Of a stretch of 64,000 nucleotides of DNA, positions 32,655-42,900 are shown piece by piece. The notes below the pieces were generated by a model. It had not been told where the DNA came from. It saw only the letters and a list, made by a program, of their open reading frames with translations, and did not search any database. How positions within the stretch are numbered: position 1 is the stretch's first letter; every line of letters begins with the position of its first letter. Made by a program: the position numbers and the translations under genes. The DNA lies in contig NZ_QQXL01000001.1 of the NCBI RefSeq assembly GCF_003640665.1, positions 310,001 to 374,000 of the forward strand. Reading direction: 5' to 3'. This DNA comes from Galactobacter caseinivorans (GTDB lineage Bacteria; Actinomycetota; Actinomycetes; Actinomycetales; Micrococcaceae).

Positions 32655-34390
32655 GCGAGGGACTCAACTTCAGTAAGAACGATGCAGCCGAGGAGGAGAC
32701 TCCGCTGCTGCAGGTGCGCGACCTGGAGGTCACGTTCAAGACTGTTGGCGGAGATGTTCAGGCCGTTCGTGGCGTCTCTTTTGAGTTGTACCAGGGCGAG
32801 AACCTCGCCATCGTGGGGGAGTCGGGCTCTGGCAAGTCCACGACGGCAACCGCCATTCTGGACCTGTTGGCAGCCAACGGCCGGGTATCTGGTGGTTCCG
32901 CGCTCTTTGACGGCAAGGACCTGACCAAGCTTTCCCGCAAGGAGATGGAGCATATCCGCGGTCGCGAGATCGGTTATGTGCCCCAGGACCCCATGTCCAA
33001 CCTGAACCCCGTGTGGAACATCGGGTTCCAGGTCCGGGAGACCATTGAGGCCAACTCGGAACTGCGCGGAAGGGCTGCCAAGGCCAGGACCGTAGAGGTA
33101 CTCAAGGAGGCCGGCTTGCCGGACCCTGCTGGGCGCCTGCGTCAGTACCCCAATCAGTTCTCCGGTGGCATGCGCCAGCGCGTGCTGATTGGCATTGGCA
33201 TGTCCGCCCGCCCCAAGCTGCTGGTGGCGGACGAGCCGACCTCGGCACTGGACGTCACCGTCCAGCGTCGCATCCTGGATCACATCGGCACGCTGACCAG
33301 CGAATACGGCACCTCCGTCATGTTCATCACCCACGATCTGGGTCTTGCAGCTGAGCGAGCCGAGCGACTGGTGGTGATGTACAAGGGGCAGGTGGTGGAG
33401 TACGGCTCCTCGCAGGAGATCCTGGCTAACCCCCAGCACCCGTATACGCAGCGTCTGGTGGCCGCGGCGCCGTCGTTGGCCTCTCGGCGTATCCAGAACG
33501 ATGTGGCGGGTAAGTCGAGTCCCACGGAGTCTGCTGAGGTCAAGCAGGTTTCACTGGACAAGCTTGCCAAGCCTCATGTGGTTAAGGGCGAGCCGCTGAT
33601 CAAGGTCCAGAACGTCACCAAGGTGTATGAAATCAGCCAGGGTGGTTTTAAGAAGACCAAGTTTAAGGCCGTGGACGACGTCAGCTTTGAGATCCGCAAG
33701 GGCTCAACCATGGCGATCGTGGGCGAGTCGGGTTCTGGTAAGTCCACCATTGCCAAGCTCTTCCTCAAATTGGAGGACATCACCTCCGGGACCATGACCT
33801 TTGACGGGGAGGACGTGGGCAGTTTGCCGAAGAACAAACTGCTGGCCTTCCGCAGGCGAGTGCAGCCGGTATTCCAGGATCCCTACGGGACCTTGGACCC
33901 GATGGCCTCCATTGGGAGTTCCATTGCGGAGCCGTTGTTGACGCACAAGATCGGCACGCCCAAGTCACGGCGCAAGACCGTGGCGGAGCTGCTGGATCAG
34001 GTGTCGTTGCCGGCCGCTACTGCGGCCCGCTACCCGAACGAGCTCTCCGGCGGTCAGCGTCAGCGCATTGCGATTGCGCGTGCCCTGGCACTGAAGCCGG
34101 ATGTGTTGGTCTTGGACGAGGCGGTCTCAGCGCTGGACGTGTTGGTTCAGGCGCAGGTGCTCAACCTGCTCTCTGATCTGCAGGCCGAGCTGGACCTCAC
34201 CTACCTCTTCATCACCCACGACCTGGGTGTGGTGCGCATGGTGGCCGACGATGTCACCGTGATGCGCCAGGGCGAGGTTGTTGAGGCCGCCACGGTGGAT
34301 GAGGTCTTCGAGAATCCCAAGGAGCAGTACACGCGGGATCTCCTGGAAGCCATCCCCGGAGCTAACTTCGAGTTCGGCAAGTCCGCCTAA
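32651..34390 (+). CDS. Peptide ABC transporter fused double ATPase (DppD-DppF type)
   Basis: 579 residues with two nucleotide-binding domains: GESGSGKST / SGGMRQRVLIG / LLVADEPTSALD in the first and GESGSGKST / SGGQRQRIAIARAL / VLVLDEAVSALD in the second. The second Walker B reads DEAVSALD, where DEPTSALD is usual; the catalytic Glu is kept. The first signature is SGGM rather than SGGQ. Both domains end in the Opp/Dpp tail (HPYTQRLVAAAP; EQYTRDLLEAIPG). A linker of about 60 residues joins them. It is the last gene of the second peptide operon. Confidence 0.95.
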   Translation: MSEGLNFSKNDAAEEETPLLQVRDLEVTFKTVGGDVQAVRGVSFELYQGENLAIVGESGSGKSTTATAILDLLAANGRVSGGSALFDGKDLTKLSRKEMEHIRGREIGYVPQDPMSNLNPVWNIGFQVRETIEANSELRGRAAKARTVEVLKEAGLPDPAGRLRQYPNQFSGGMRQRVLIGIGMSARPKLLVADEPTSALDVTVQRRILDHIGTLTSEYGTSVMFITHDLGLAAERAERLVVMYKGQVVEYGSSQEILANPQHPYTQRLVAAAPSLASRRIQNDVAGKSSPTESAEVKQVSLDKLAKPHVVKGEPLIKVQNVTKVYEISQGGFKKTKFKAVDDVSFEIRKGSTMAIVGESGSGKSTIAKLFLKLEDITSGTMTFDGEDVGSLPKNKLLAFRRRVQPVFQDPYGTLDPMASIGSSIAEPLLTHKIGTPKSRRKTVAELLDQVSLPAATAARYPNELSGGQRQRIAIARALALKPDVLVLDEAVSALDVLVQAQVLNLLSDLQAELDLTYLFITHDLGVVRMVADDVTVMRQGEVVEAATVDEVFENPKEQYTRDLLEAIPGANFEFGKSA

Positions 34391-34402
34391 CTCCGCAGCT
34401 CC

Positions 34403-34452
34403 TACACAGCAAGGGCGCCGTCTCCATCTGGAGGCGGCGCCCTTGCTGTGTA
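34403..34452. terminator. Terminator after the second peptide operon
   Basis: 24-bp arms with a single G-T wobble (34403-34426, 34429-34452), starting 13 bp after the ATPase stop; it also faces the convergent gene ending at 34530, so it can act in both directions. Confidence 0.88.
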
Positions 34453-34529
34453 ACCTTCACTGATGTCCTGAGCGCGTCCGCCGCCTTGGCCTGCCCGTCG
34501 GTTCCTGCGCAGCCCCCAGCCCCGGCCCG

Positions 34530-35123
34530 CTAGGTCAGGAGCAGGGACACCAGTGCCAGCACCAGCAGACCGGCAAAGATGCCCCAGTCCCGCTTCAGGA
34601 ACGTGGTGGTGACGGCACCGGCGGTGGTAGCGGGCTTCTTGCGAGCGGCACTCAGGGCCCGGTCGCGTTCCACGATCAGCCCGGCGGCAAGATCGCCCTT
34701 CGGCGCCGGGTCCTCCGCAACGTCCACGTCCATGGCCGCCCTGTTGCGCAGAGACTGGCGCTTGCGACGCATGACGGATTGTGGGGCCGCCCACACCTTG
34801 ATGGGGAGCCCCTTGTCGGGGACCACCTCAAGGAACATGGTGTTGCGGGCGTCCTTGAGCCGGGCCCACGGCACGCGCACCTGAACCAGCACGTTGCGTA
34901 CGGTGGCCCCGCCGGCGTCCATGCTGAGGCTCGGCAAGACGAAAATCAGGGCCACAAACCAACCAATACACGCCATCCAGACCACCACAGTCACCGCGAG
35001 TCCGCCGAAGCCGCGGGCCGCGGCGTCCCAGGCGGACGCAACGCCAACCACGGCCAGCAACACCACCCAGACCCAGCCGGATCGGTTGGTGGTAAGCACG
35101 AGTTTGTTGGGGTCTTGACTCAT
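34530..35123 (-). CDS. Membrane protein with PH-like domain, function unknown
   Basis: 197 residues from ATG 35123; a longer frame to 35210 adds a stretch without homology-like features. Two N-terminal membrane segments (VWVVLLAVVGVASAW; LAVTVVVWMACIGWFVALIFVLP) are followed by a soluble region with beta strands (LSMDAGGATVRNVLVQVRVPWARLKDARNTMFLEV) that fits a bacterial PH domain, and a final membrane segment at the C-terminus (WGIFAGLLVLALVSLLL). The pattern PSLSMDAGGATVRN...VPWARL is typical of actinobacterial PH-domain membrane proteins encoded next to typA. It is divergent from typA. No biochemical role is known. Confidence 0.8.
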   Translation of the reverse strand: MSQDPNKLVLTTNRSGWVWVVLLAVVGVASAWDAAARGFGGLAVTVVVWMACIGWFVALIFVLPSLSMDAGGATVRNVLVQVRVPWARLKDARNTMFLEVVPDKGLPIKVWAAPQSVMRRKRQSLRNRAAMDVDVAEDPAPKGDLAAGLIVERDRALSAARKKPATTAGAVTTTFLKRDWGIFAGLLVLALVSLLLT

Positions 35124-35185
35124 GAGATCTATGTTCCCACGCGCCGCGGTGAGCGTGGTCACGGCGGCGCGCCTCAAAGCCGCGT

Positions 35186-35191
35186 TAGAAT
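35186..35191 (+). promoter_or_regulatory. -10 element of typA
   Basis: TAGAAT (35186-35191) in GC-rich surroundings, about 97 bp before the typA start. No clear -35 is seen at the right distance. Confidence 0.5.
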
Positions 35192-35287
35192 GAGGGACGC
35201 GCGCCGTCATGTCATTGCGCGTCGGGTCCGGAACGGACCCTGGACGCCCCGGCGCCGTACCCCTATTTCAGGACAGGAACTACTTCC

Positions 35288-37189
<1,902 letters not shown>

Positions 37190-37190
37190 T

Positions 37191-37727
37191 ATGAGCCGTT
37201 TGCGTTTTGGCCCCGGTGCCGCCGCTTCCTCTTCGGAGGAGGCGGCGCCGGGGCCGTTGCGTGTCCACCAAGGGTCCGACGCCGCGGTGCCGGCTCCCAT
37301 GGGCGGCCTCCCGGCCGGACTCGGTGCAGTCGGCTTTGGCCTGTTGGCCGGCCTGGCCGCCGTGCTGTGGCAGAGCTGGTCAACCGTTCTGACCTCCGGC
37401 GCCGTGATTGTCCTGCCCTGGGGTGCCCTCCTGGGTTCCCTGGTGGTTTTTGGCGCCGCCATGGCGTGGGGGCTACGCACTAGCTTGCGCTGGGTGGCCG
37501 GCCTGACCGGCTTGGTGGCCTTCTGCGTGGTGGGCGCGGCCTCCGTGGGCGGCAACGATCAGCTGATGGTGCCGCTGGATCCCATCTACTTCACAGCGAC
37601 CCCAGGGGCTGCCTGGTCCACCGTGGTCATCATGCTCGGCACGGTTGTCGCCACCCTGGTGGCGTTGACGTTGGTGGCGCGCCGCGTGCCGCCGCCCGCC
37701 GCGCCCAAGGCACGCGCACAACGCTAG
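37191..37727 (+). CDS. Four-span membrane protein, function unknown
   Basis: 178 residues. A hydrophilic N-terminus of about 40 residues precedes four hydrophobic segments (GLGAVGFGLLAGLAAVLW; GAVIVLPWGALLGSLVVFGAA; WVAGLTGLVAFCVVGAASVGG; WSTVVIMLGTVVATLVALTLV) and a short basic, Pro-rich tail. Start and stop codons of neighbours nearly touch: typA ends at 37189 and this begins at 37191. Its 3' end overlaps the convergent ArsR gene by 4 bp. Such small membrane proteins sit beside typA in many Micrococcales, but I know no function. Confidence 0.8.
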   Translation: MSRLRFGPGAAASSSEEAAPGPLRVHQGSDAAVPAPMGGLPAGLGAVGFGLLAGLAAVLWQSWSTVLTSGAVIVLPWGALLGSLVVFGAAMAWGLRTSLRWVAGLTGLVAFCVVGAASVGGNDQLMVPLDPIYFTATPGAAWSTVVIMLGTVVATLVALTLVARRVPPPAAPKARAQR

Positions 37728-38218
37728 CCGGCAGAGGTGTCCAGGTGGTGCGCCACGAAGAGGCTGGTGCTCACCGCGTCCTGCGGGGCTGGGCGGACCG
37801 CAAAGTCTTCGATGAGCTCTCGCATGCGTGCGAGCAGCTCTCGCTGGTCCTCTTCGCCGAGCCGCAGGCCAACGCGCATCACCTGGATCTCGTCAGGGGC
37901 CAGCCCGTTGACCTCCTGCAGAAAAGTCTCCACCAGCACCGGAGCGGCGTCCGGCAGTGGGGTTGACCAGGAGAGTCGTGTGGAGAGGTAAGGGACCTCC
38001 TTGGCGCCGCGCTTGCCCTTGCGCTCCGCCTCCGCCTCAAGAAATCCGGTGTTGAGCAGTGTGCGCACGTGGTGAAGCGTGGTGGCAGGATTCATGCCGA
38101 GCGCGTCCGCAATTTCCTTGTTGGTCCGGGCCTGATGCAGACACAGGCGCAGGATGCGCAGCCGCACCGGCGAGGACAGAGCGCGTGCGCGTGCCTGTGC
38201 CGTCTCATCAGAGGTCAT
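37724..38218 (-). CDS. ArsR/winged-helix transcriptional regulator
   Basis: 164 residues. The N-terminal winged helix is clear (ARALSSPVRLRILRLCLHQARTNKEIADALGMNPATTLHHVRTLLNTGFLE, residues about 8-58), with the P-V-R-L-R-I-L start typical of ArsR-like proteins, followed by a C-terminal domain of about 100 residues that resembles the helix-rich part of the HTH_20/ArsR-like group. ATG 38218 is chosen over 38236 because TATGCT (38226-38231, minus) ends 7 bases before it, so the mRNA is probably leaderless. No metal-binding cysteine motif is seen. Target genes are unknown. Confidence 0.87.
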   Translation of the reverse strand: MTSDETAQARARALSSPVRLRILRLCLHQARTNKEIADALGMNPATTLHHVRTLLNTGFLEAEAERKGKRGAKEVPYLSTRLSWSTPLPDAAPVLVETFLQEVNGLAPDEIQVMRVGLRLGEEDQRELLARMRELIEDFAVRPAPQDAVSTSLFVAHHLDTSAG

Positions 38219-38300
38219 GCGCCACAGCATAGACACAAATGGCCCAGTGATTGAACTTCTTTAATCAGTGGGGCGCGGGTTTTTTGTGGGCCACGCGGAT

Positions 38301-38633
38301 TTAGCCGCCGGAGGGTGGGGTCCCAATGCCCGACGCCGTGTGGTCGCCGCCCCGGCGGCGCGGCGGGGGAGGGGGCACGGGTTTGGCGTGGGTCACCTGG
38401 GCGGTGGGGATGAGGACTGCGCCGCGGCGAGTGAGAATCCTGACGCCGCGTTCCCCGGGCGCCAGTGCTGCCTTCCCGGCCGCCGAAGCGTCGCCGGGCC
38501 CGACGGCGTCACCCAGCACCACGCCGTCGAACTCCCCGAGGGCATCGCTGAGCGTGTGCCCAGCGTCGTCCGTGATGCGATACCGAACCACGACCCGGGT
38601 TCCCGGCCGCAGCGCGTCAAAAAAGTCAGCCAC
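38301..38633 (-). CDS. Small SH3-like protein related to the N-terminal part of Rv0428c-type acetyltransferases
   Basis: 110 residues from GTG 38633, which follows TAGGCT (38640-38645, minus) by 6 bases, so probably leaderless. The core PGTRVVVRYRITDDAGHTLSDALGEF...RGAVLIPTAQVTHAKPVPPPPPRR has the pattern seen at the N-terminus of actinobacterial GNAT proteins of the Rv0428c type, where an SH3-like barrel precedes the acetyltransferase. Here the acetyltransferase domain is absent and a Pro/Gly-rich tail ends the protein. It lies 186 bp upstream of, and divergent from, the ferredoxin gene. Function unknown; a nucleic-acid or protein-binding role would be inference. Confidence 0.72.
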   Translation of the reverse strand: MADFFDALRPGTRVVVRYRITDDAGHTLSDALGEFDGVVLGDAVGPGDASAAGKAALAPGERGVRILTRRGAVLIPTAQVTHAKPVPPPPPRRRGGDHTASGIGTPPSGG

Positions 38634-38818
38634 CAGGCCAGCCTACGGCCGCACCTACGGCCCTGACCCAAGAAACGTGGGCGGCGCCACGGTCGCGGCC
38701 CTGTCAGGCTGAAGCCGTGGCCCTCTGAAAGGACTAGACTGATCGGCAGTGTCCCGCGCGCTGTTGCGCGTGGAATCCTCCCGTTCTGGGATCGAAGTGA
38801 AGAGAGGCAAGGCAACCC

Positions 38819-39145
38819 GTGACCTACATCATCGCCCAGCCATGCGTTGACTTGAAGGACAAGGCCTGCATCGACGAGTGTCCCGTCGATTGCATCTACG
38901 AGGGCGAACGCAGCCTCTATATTCACCCGGACGAATGCGTTGACTGCGGCGCCTGCGAGCCCGTGTGCCCGGTGGAGGCCATTTACTATGAGGACGACGT
39001 CCCGGAGGAATGGGCGGACTACTACAAGGCCAACGTGGAGTTCTTTGACACGATTGGCTCCCCGGGCGGCGCCGCCAAGATGGGCAAGCTGGACACGGAT
39101 CACCCGTACATCGCCGCCCTACCCCCGCAGAACCAGGACCACTGA
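38819..39145 (+). CDS. fdxA: 7Fe ferredoxin (FdxA type)
   Basis: 108 residues from GTG 38819. Two cysteine clusters are seen: CVDLKDKACIDECPVDC (first cluster, with the CxxxxxxC...CxxxC pattern of a 3Fe-4S site) and CVDCGACEPVCPVEA (4Fe-4S). The long C-terminal tail with EEWADYYKANVEFFD is typical of actinobacterial FdxA, an electron carrier induced in many species by low oxygen or nitrogen stress. It is followed 4 bp later by dapC, the usual fdxA-dapC arrangement in Actinobacteria. A TAGACT (about 38735) may be the -10. Confidence 0.96.
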   Translation: MTYIIAQPCVDLKDKACIDECPVDCIYEGERSLYIHPDECVDCGACEPVCPVEAIYYEDDVPEEWADYYKANVEFFDTIGSPGGAAKMGKLDTDHPYIAALPPQNQDH

Positions 39146-39149
39146 GCCC

Positions 39150-40256
39150 GTGCTGAAGCTTCCCGATTACCCCTGGGAGGCCCTGGCCCCCTACCGCGCC
39201 GTGGCTGCACAGCACCCGGGCGGCACGGTGGACCTCTCCATCGGCACACCGGTGGACCCCACGCCGCAGTTCATCCAGGACGCCCTGGCCGTGGCCGCAG
39301 ACGCCCACGGCTACCCCACCACCCATGGCACGCCCGCCGTCCGCGAGGCCATCGTGGAGTGGTTTGCCCGCCGCAGGGGAGTCCCGAACCTCTCCGCGGA
39401 TCACGTGATGCCGACCGTAGGCTCCAAGGAGCTGGTGGCTTGGCTGCCGCTGCTGCTTGGGCTAGGCCCGGGCGACGTGGTGGTGCGGCCAACCGTGGCT
39501 TATCCCACCTATGACATTGGCGCCCGCTTGGTGGGCGCAGAGGCCGTCGCTGCCGACTCCGTCGACGAGTTGGAGTCCTCGGTGCGCCAGCGCGTCAAGC
39601 TAGTGTGGCTGAACTCGCCGGCCAACCCGACGGGCGCCGTGGCGGACGCGGAGACGCTGAAGGCCCGGGTGGACTCCGCCCGCGCGCTGGGCGCCGTGGT
39701 GGCCTCTGACGAGTGCTACGCCGAGCTGGGCTGGGGCGAATGGGAGAACGGGGTGCCCTGCATCCTGGCCCCGGATATCAGTGGCGGGGATCTGACCGGC
39801 CTGCTCTCCGTGTACTCGCTCTCCAAGCAGTCCAACCTGGCCGGCTACCGGGCCGCCTTCGTGGCCGGGGCCCCGGAGCTCTTCGCGGATCTGGTGAACT
39901 CCCGCAAGCACGCCGGCATGATTGTTCCGGCGCCCGTGCAGGCCGCCATGGTCGCGGCGCTGGGGGACAGCGCCCACGTGGAGTCCCAGAAGGCGCTGTA
40001 CCGCCGCCGCCGCGAGGCCCTGCGGCTCGCGCTCGCAGCCGCCGGGTTCACCGTGCACCACTCCGAGGCCGGCCTGTACCTGTGGTGCACGCGCGGAGAG
40101 GACACCTGGGATTCCATCTCCTGGCTGGCCCAGCGCGGCATCGTGGCCGGCCCGGGCACCTTCTACGGCGACGCCGGGGCCGGTTTTGTGCGCGTGGCAC
40201 TGACGGCCTCGGACGAAAGGGTAGACGCCGCCGTCGAGCGTTTGCTTGCTGGGTAA
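39150..40256 (+). CDS. dapC: Succinyldiaminopimelate transaminase DapC
   Basis: 368 residues from GTG 39150, 4 bp after fdxA. It is a fold-type I PLP aminotransferase: the substrate loop YPTTHGTPAVREAIVEWF, the WLNSPANPTGAVAD cofactor region and the PLP-lysine motif SVYSLSKQSNLAGYR (Lys in about residue 230) are all in place. It converts N-succinyl-2-amino-6-oxopimelate to N-succinyl-LL-2,6-diaminopimelate with glutamate, the third step after DapA/B/D. Partners dapD and dapE are 2.6 and 3.6 kb downstream, so three of the succinylase-branch genes are within 6 kb. Confidence 0.95.
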   Translation: MLKLPDYPWEALAPYRAVAAQHPGGTVDLSIGTPVDPTPQFIQDALAVAADAHGYPTTHGTPAVREAIVEWFARRRGVPNLSADHVMPTVGSKELVAWLPLLLGLGPGDVVVRPTVAYPTYDIGARLVGAEAVAADSVDELESSVRQRVKLVWLNSPANPTGAVADAETLKARVDSARALGAVVASDECYAELGWGEWENGVPCILAPDISGGDLTGLLSVYSLSKQSNLAGYRAAFVAGAPELFADLVNSRKHAGMIVPAPVQAAMVAALGDSAHVESQKALYRRRREALRLALAAAGFTVHHSEAGLYLWCTRGEDTWDSISWLAQRGIVAGPGTFYGDAGAGFVRVALTASDERVDAAVERLLAG

Positions 40257-40304
40257 AGCATGCGCGCCGCCTGTGAGGGCGGTCACGCTTGTACCCCCGG
40301 TTTC

Positions 40305-40331
40305 TTGACGTGACCTTGGCCGGGATAGATT
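40305..40331 (+). promoter_or_regulatory. Probable gltA promoter
   Basis: TTGACG (40305-40310) and TAGATT (40326-40331) with a 15-base spacer, 55 bp before the gltA start. Spacing is shorter than optimal. Confidence 0.4.
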
Positions 40332-40386
40332 GAACGGTGAGAACCGGTGTCACGACACCTTGACACTCCGTGAGGAGAGCACATCC

Positions 40387-41664
40387 ATGACTGATTCGCA
40401 GGCAAACCTCAACTTTGCAGGTAACAGCCTCGACCTTCCCATCATCAATTCGGTGGAAGGCAATAACGGCTTTGGCATCGCGCCGTTGCTCAAGACCACC
40501 GGGAACGTCACGTACGACCCCGGGTTCATGAACACCGCAGCCACCAAGTCCGCCATCACCTACATTGACGGCGACGCGGGAATCCTGCGCTACCGCGGGT
40601 ACCCGATTGAGCAGCTGGCGGCCAACTCCACCTTCCTGGAGACCTCCTACCTGCTGATCTACGGGGAGCTTCCCACCCCCACGCAGCTGGACGGCTTTGA
40701 CCAGAACATCCGCCGCCACACGCTGCTGCATGAGGAGCTCAAGGGCTTCTTTGACGGCTTCCCGCGTGACGCGCACCCCATGCCGGTGCTTTCCTCCGCC
40801 GTCTCCGCGCTCTCCACCTGGTACCAGGACTCCCTGGACCCCTTTGACCCGGAGCAGGTGGAACTCTCCACCATTCGACTCCTGGCCAAGATGCCGGTGA
40901 TTGCCGCCTACGCGCAGAAGAAGTCCCTGGGCCAGGCCCTGCTCTACCCGGACAACTCCATGAACCTGGTGGAGAACTTCCTGCGGCTGGCCTTCGGCAT
41001 GCCGACCGAGCCCTACGAGCTGGACCCGGAGATGGCCAAGGCCCTTGACCTGCTCCTGATCCTGCACGCGGACCACGAGCAGAACGCCTCCACCTCCACG
41101 GTGCGACTGGTGGGCTCCACGGACGCCAACCTCTTTGCCTCCGTCTCCGCGGGCATCAACGCCCTCTTTGGCCCCGCCCACGGCGGCGCCAACGAGGCCG
41201 TGCTCAAGATGCTGCGTGGCATTCAGGCCGACGGCATCAGCCCGGAGGCCTTCATGGAGAAGGTCAAGAACAAGGAGGACGGCGTCCGCCTGATGGGCTT
41301 TGGCCACCGCGTGTACAAGAATTACGACCCGCGCGCCAAGATCATCAAGCAGACCGCCCACGACATCCTGGCCAAGCAGGGTGCCAACGAGCTGCTGGAT
41401 ATTGCCATGAGCCTGGAAGAGAAGGCGCTGAGCGATGACTACTTCATCCAGCGCAAGCTCTACCCCAACGTGGACTTCTACACCGGCCTGATCTACAAGG
41501 CCATGGGCTTCCCCGAGAAGATGTTCACGGTGCTCTTTGCCATCGGCCGACTGCCGGGCTGGATTGCCCAGTGGCGCGAGATGATGCTGGATCCCGAGCG
41601 CAAGATTGGCCGCCCGCGCCAGCTCTACATGGGCTCCGAGGCCCGCGACTACCCGCAGCGCTGA
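40387..41664 (+). CDS. gltA: Citrate synthase
   Basis: 425 residues from ATG 40387, after GAGGAG 8 to 13 bases upstream. It is a type II citrate synthase: YIDGDAGILRYRGYPIEQLA near the N-terminus, the active-site histidine in LFGPAHGGANEAVLKML (residue about 260), FGHRVYKNYDPRA (second His), and the C-terminal catalytic Asp region (NVDFYTGLIYKAMGFP) with LPGWIAQWREM. It condenses oxaloacetate and acetyl-CoA to citrate as the entry step of the TCA cycle. The long perfect-stem hairpin at 41694-41745 ends the unit. Confidence 0.98.
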   Translation: MTDSQANLNFAGNSLDLPIINSVEGNNGFGIAPLLKTTGNVTYDPGFMNTAATKSAITYIDGDAGILRYRGYPIEQLAANSTFLETSYLLIYGELPTPTQLDGFDQNIRRHTLLHEELKGFFDGFPRDAHPMPVLSSAVSALSTWYQDSLDPFDPEQVELSTIRLLAKMPVIAAYAQKKSLGQALLYPDNSMNLVENFLRLAFGMPTEPYELDPEMAKALDLLLILHADHEQNASTSTVRLVGSTDANLFASVSAGINALFGPAHGGANEAVLKMLRGIQADGISPEAFMEKVKNKEDGVRLMGFGHRVYKNYDPRAKIIKQTAHDILAKQGANELLDIAMSLEEKALSDDYFIQRKLYPNVDFYTGLIYKAMGFPEKMFTVLFAIGRLPGWIAQWREMMLDPERKIGRPRQLYMGSEARDYPQR

Positions 41665-41693
41665 TCCTGCGGTAGCGCCTCGATTCTCGGCTC

Positions 41694-41745
41694 AAACAGC
41701 GCAAGGCCCCCATCTCCTCGCGGAGGTGGGGGCCTTGCGCTGTTT
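41694..41745 (+). terminator. gltA terminator
   Basis: 24-bp arms with one G-T wobble (41694-41717, 41722-41745) around TCGC, 30 bp after the stop, ending in TTTG. Confidence 0.9.
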
Positions 41746-41770
41746 GCTGGGGTCGGGTTGCCACCGCGTG

Positions 41771-41865
41771 CGACAAATGCCACCTGTTACGACGTCGCTG
41801 GGGCGCAGTGACACTTCATACGACAAACGCCGTCGTGTACCGCGGCACATGTCGTATCAGGTGGC
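41771..41865. repeat. Compound inverted/direct repeat in the gltA-downstream gap
   Basis: 15-bp inverted arms GCCACCTGTTACGAC (41779-41793) and GTCGTATCAGGTGGC (41851-41865), one mismatch, enclose a direct repeat CGACAAATGCC (41771-41781) / CGACAAACGCC (41821-41831) with a 50-bp period. No gene covers this stretch. It resembles a small repetitive extragenic element. Confidence 0.65.
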
Positions 41866-41912
41866 AGGCGTGGGTTCTATCCCAACTCGCGGGGTAGTAG
41901 AGCTAACACTGC

Positions 41913-41954
41913 CTCGCTAGCCCTTCCTCGCTAGCCCTGCCCCGCTAGCCCTGT
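41913..41954. repeat. Tandem repeat, 3 x 14 bp, at the 3' end of the gene at 41945
   Basis: CTCGCTAGCCCTTC, CTCGCTAGCCCTGC and CCCGCTAGCCCTGT follow directly, 41913-41954. Each unit contains CTA, which on the minus strand is TAG. The functional stop codon of the downstream-reading minus-strand gene (41945-41947) is in the third unit. Confidence 0.9.
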
Positions 41955-42823
41955 TCCGCCTCCGTGGCGACCGTGATCCGCACCTGCTTGGAACCCTGCC
42001 CCTGCTGCGCCGAGTCAGACGCGGCGGGCGCCTCCCACTTGCCTGTGGCCCTGGTCCACTCCAGGCCGCCGTAAGACACGGAGAGCGTTTGGTGCTGCTG
42101 GGCGTGCGCCACGGCCCACTGCGCCACCGCCCAGCCCTTGTTTTTGCTCGCCACCGGGACGCTGACTGTGGAGCCCTGTGCCTGGGGGTCCACGAAGCTC
42201 CTGCCGTACTCCGCAGTGAGGGCCTTGGACACCGCTTTGGCGTCCCCCGCGGAGTCGGTGCGGCGCAGAGTGCAGTTCAACGCCCCGGCGGACTGTCCGG
42301 TCAGGGCCGCGGCGAAGGCCCGCGAGCGCTCCTCATGCGGGGCGTACGCATCCGGGAAGGCACTGCGCTGCACCTTCTGGGCGGCCTGCGTGATGGACAT
42401 GGACTGGTAGTCAAAGCGCACCAGCTGGTCGTAGAAGGCCCCCGCCGCGTACACCGGCGTCATGACCTGTTGCTGCGTTCCCCAGCCCTGTGAGGGACGT
42501 TGCTGAAAGAGACCGCGGGAGTCTGGGCCGGCGTTATCGCCGTAATCCAGGTTGCGCAGCTTGGACTCCTGGTAGGCGGTGGCCAGAGCGATGGTGGTGG
42601 CGCGCGCAGGGAGCGCCCGGCCCACCGCGACGGCGGAGATGGTGGCGGCGTTGCCGGCCTGCTCAGGGTCAAGCGTGTGCTGCACCCCGCCCACGGAGGT
42701 GGCGCACTGCACCACCACCAGGGCCTGGCTGTGATGGACGTAGCTCTGCACGCCCCAGATGCCGCCGCCAATCACGCCGGCCGCGACGGTCAGGGCAATG
42801 GCGGAGCGAGCTGCGCGTTTCAT
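41945..42823 (-). CDS. Secreted or membrane-anchored lysozyme-like protein
   Basis: 292 residues. An N-terminal basic segment and one hydrophobic helix (RSAIALTVAAGVIGGGIWGV) form a signal anchor. Residues about 55-150 contain a transglycosylase-like block: ATISAVAVGRALPARATTIALATAYQESKLRNLDYGD (split here), then PDSRGLFQQRPSQGWGT and PVYAAGAFYDQLV. The glutamate of AYQES matches the catalytic position of lysozyme-like folds, and SRGLFQQRPSQGWG resembles the SxGLFQ motif of lytic transglycosylases. The C-terminal 130 residues (WAVAQWAVAHAQQHQTLSVSYGGLEW) are conserved in actinobacterial homologues, often misnamed heavy-metal transporters. It lies 77 bp downstream of dapD on the same strand. 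Enzymatic activity is not proven. Confidence 0.8.
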   Translation of the reverse strand: MKRAARSAIALTVAAGVIGGGIWGVQSYVHHSQALVVVQCATSVGGVQHTLDPEQAGNAATISAVAVGRALPARATTIALATAYQESKLRNLDYGDNAGPDSRGLFQQRPSQGWGTQQQVMTPVYAAGAFYDQLVRFDYQSMSITQAAQKVQRSAFPDAYAPHEERSRAFAAALTGQSAGALNCTLRRTDSAGDAKAVSKALTAEYGRSFVDPQAQGSTVSVPVASKNKGWAVAQWAVAHAQQHQTLSVSYGGLEWTRATGKWEAPAASDSAQQGQGSKQVRITVATEAEQG

Positions 42824-42900
42824 GCGGGCCTGATTTCTTGGGGGAGTGGTCTGGGGGAGAGGCCTGGCGGAGCTGCGGGTGAGCCCCGCGCTGAGCCGGC

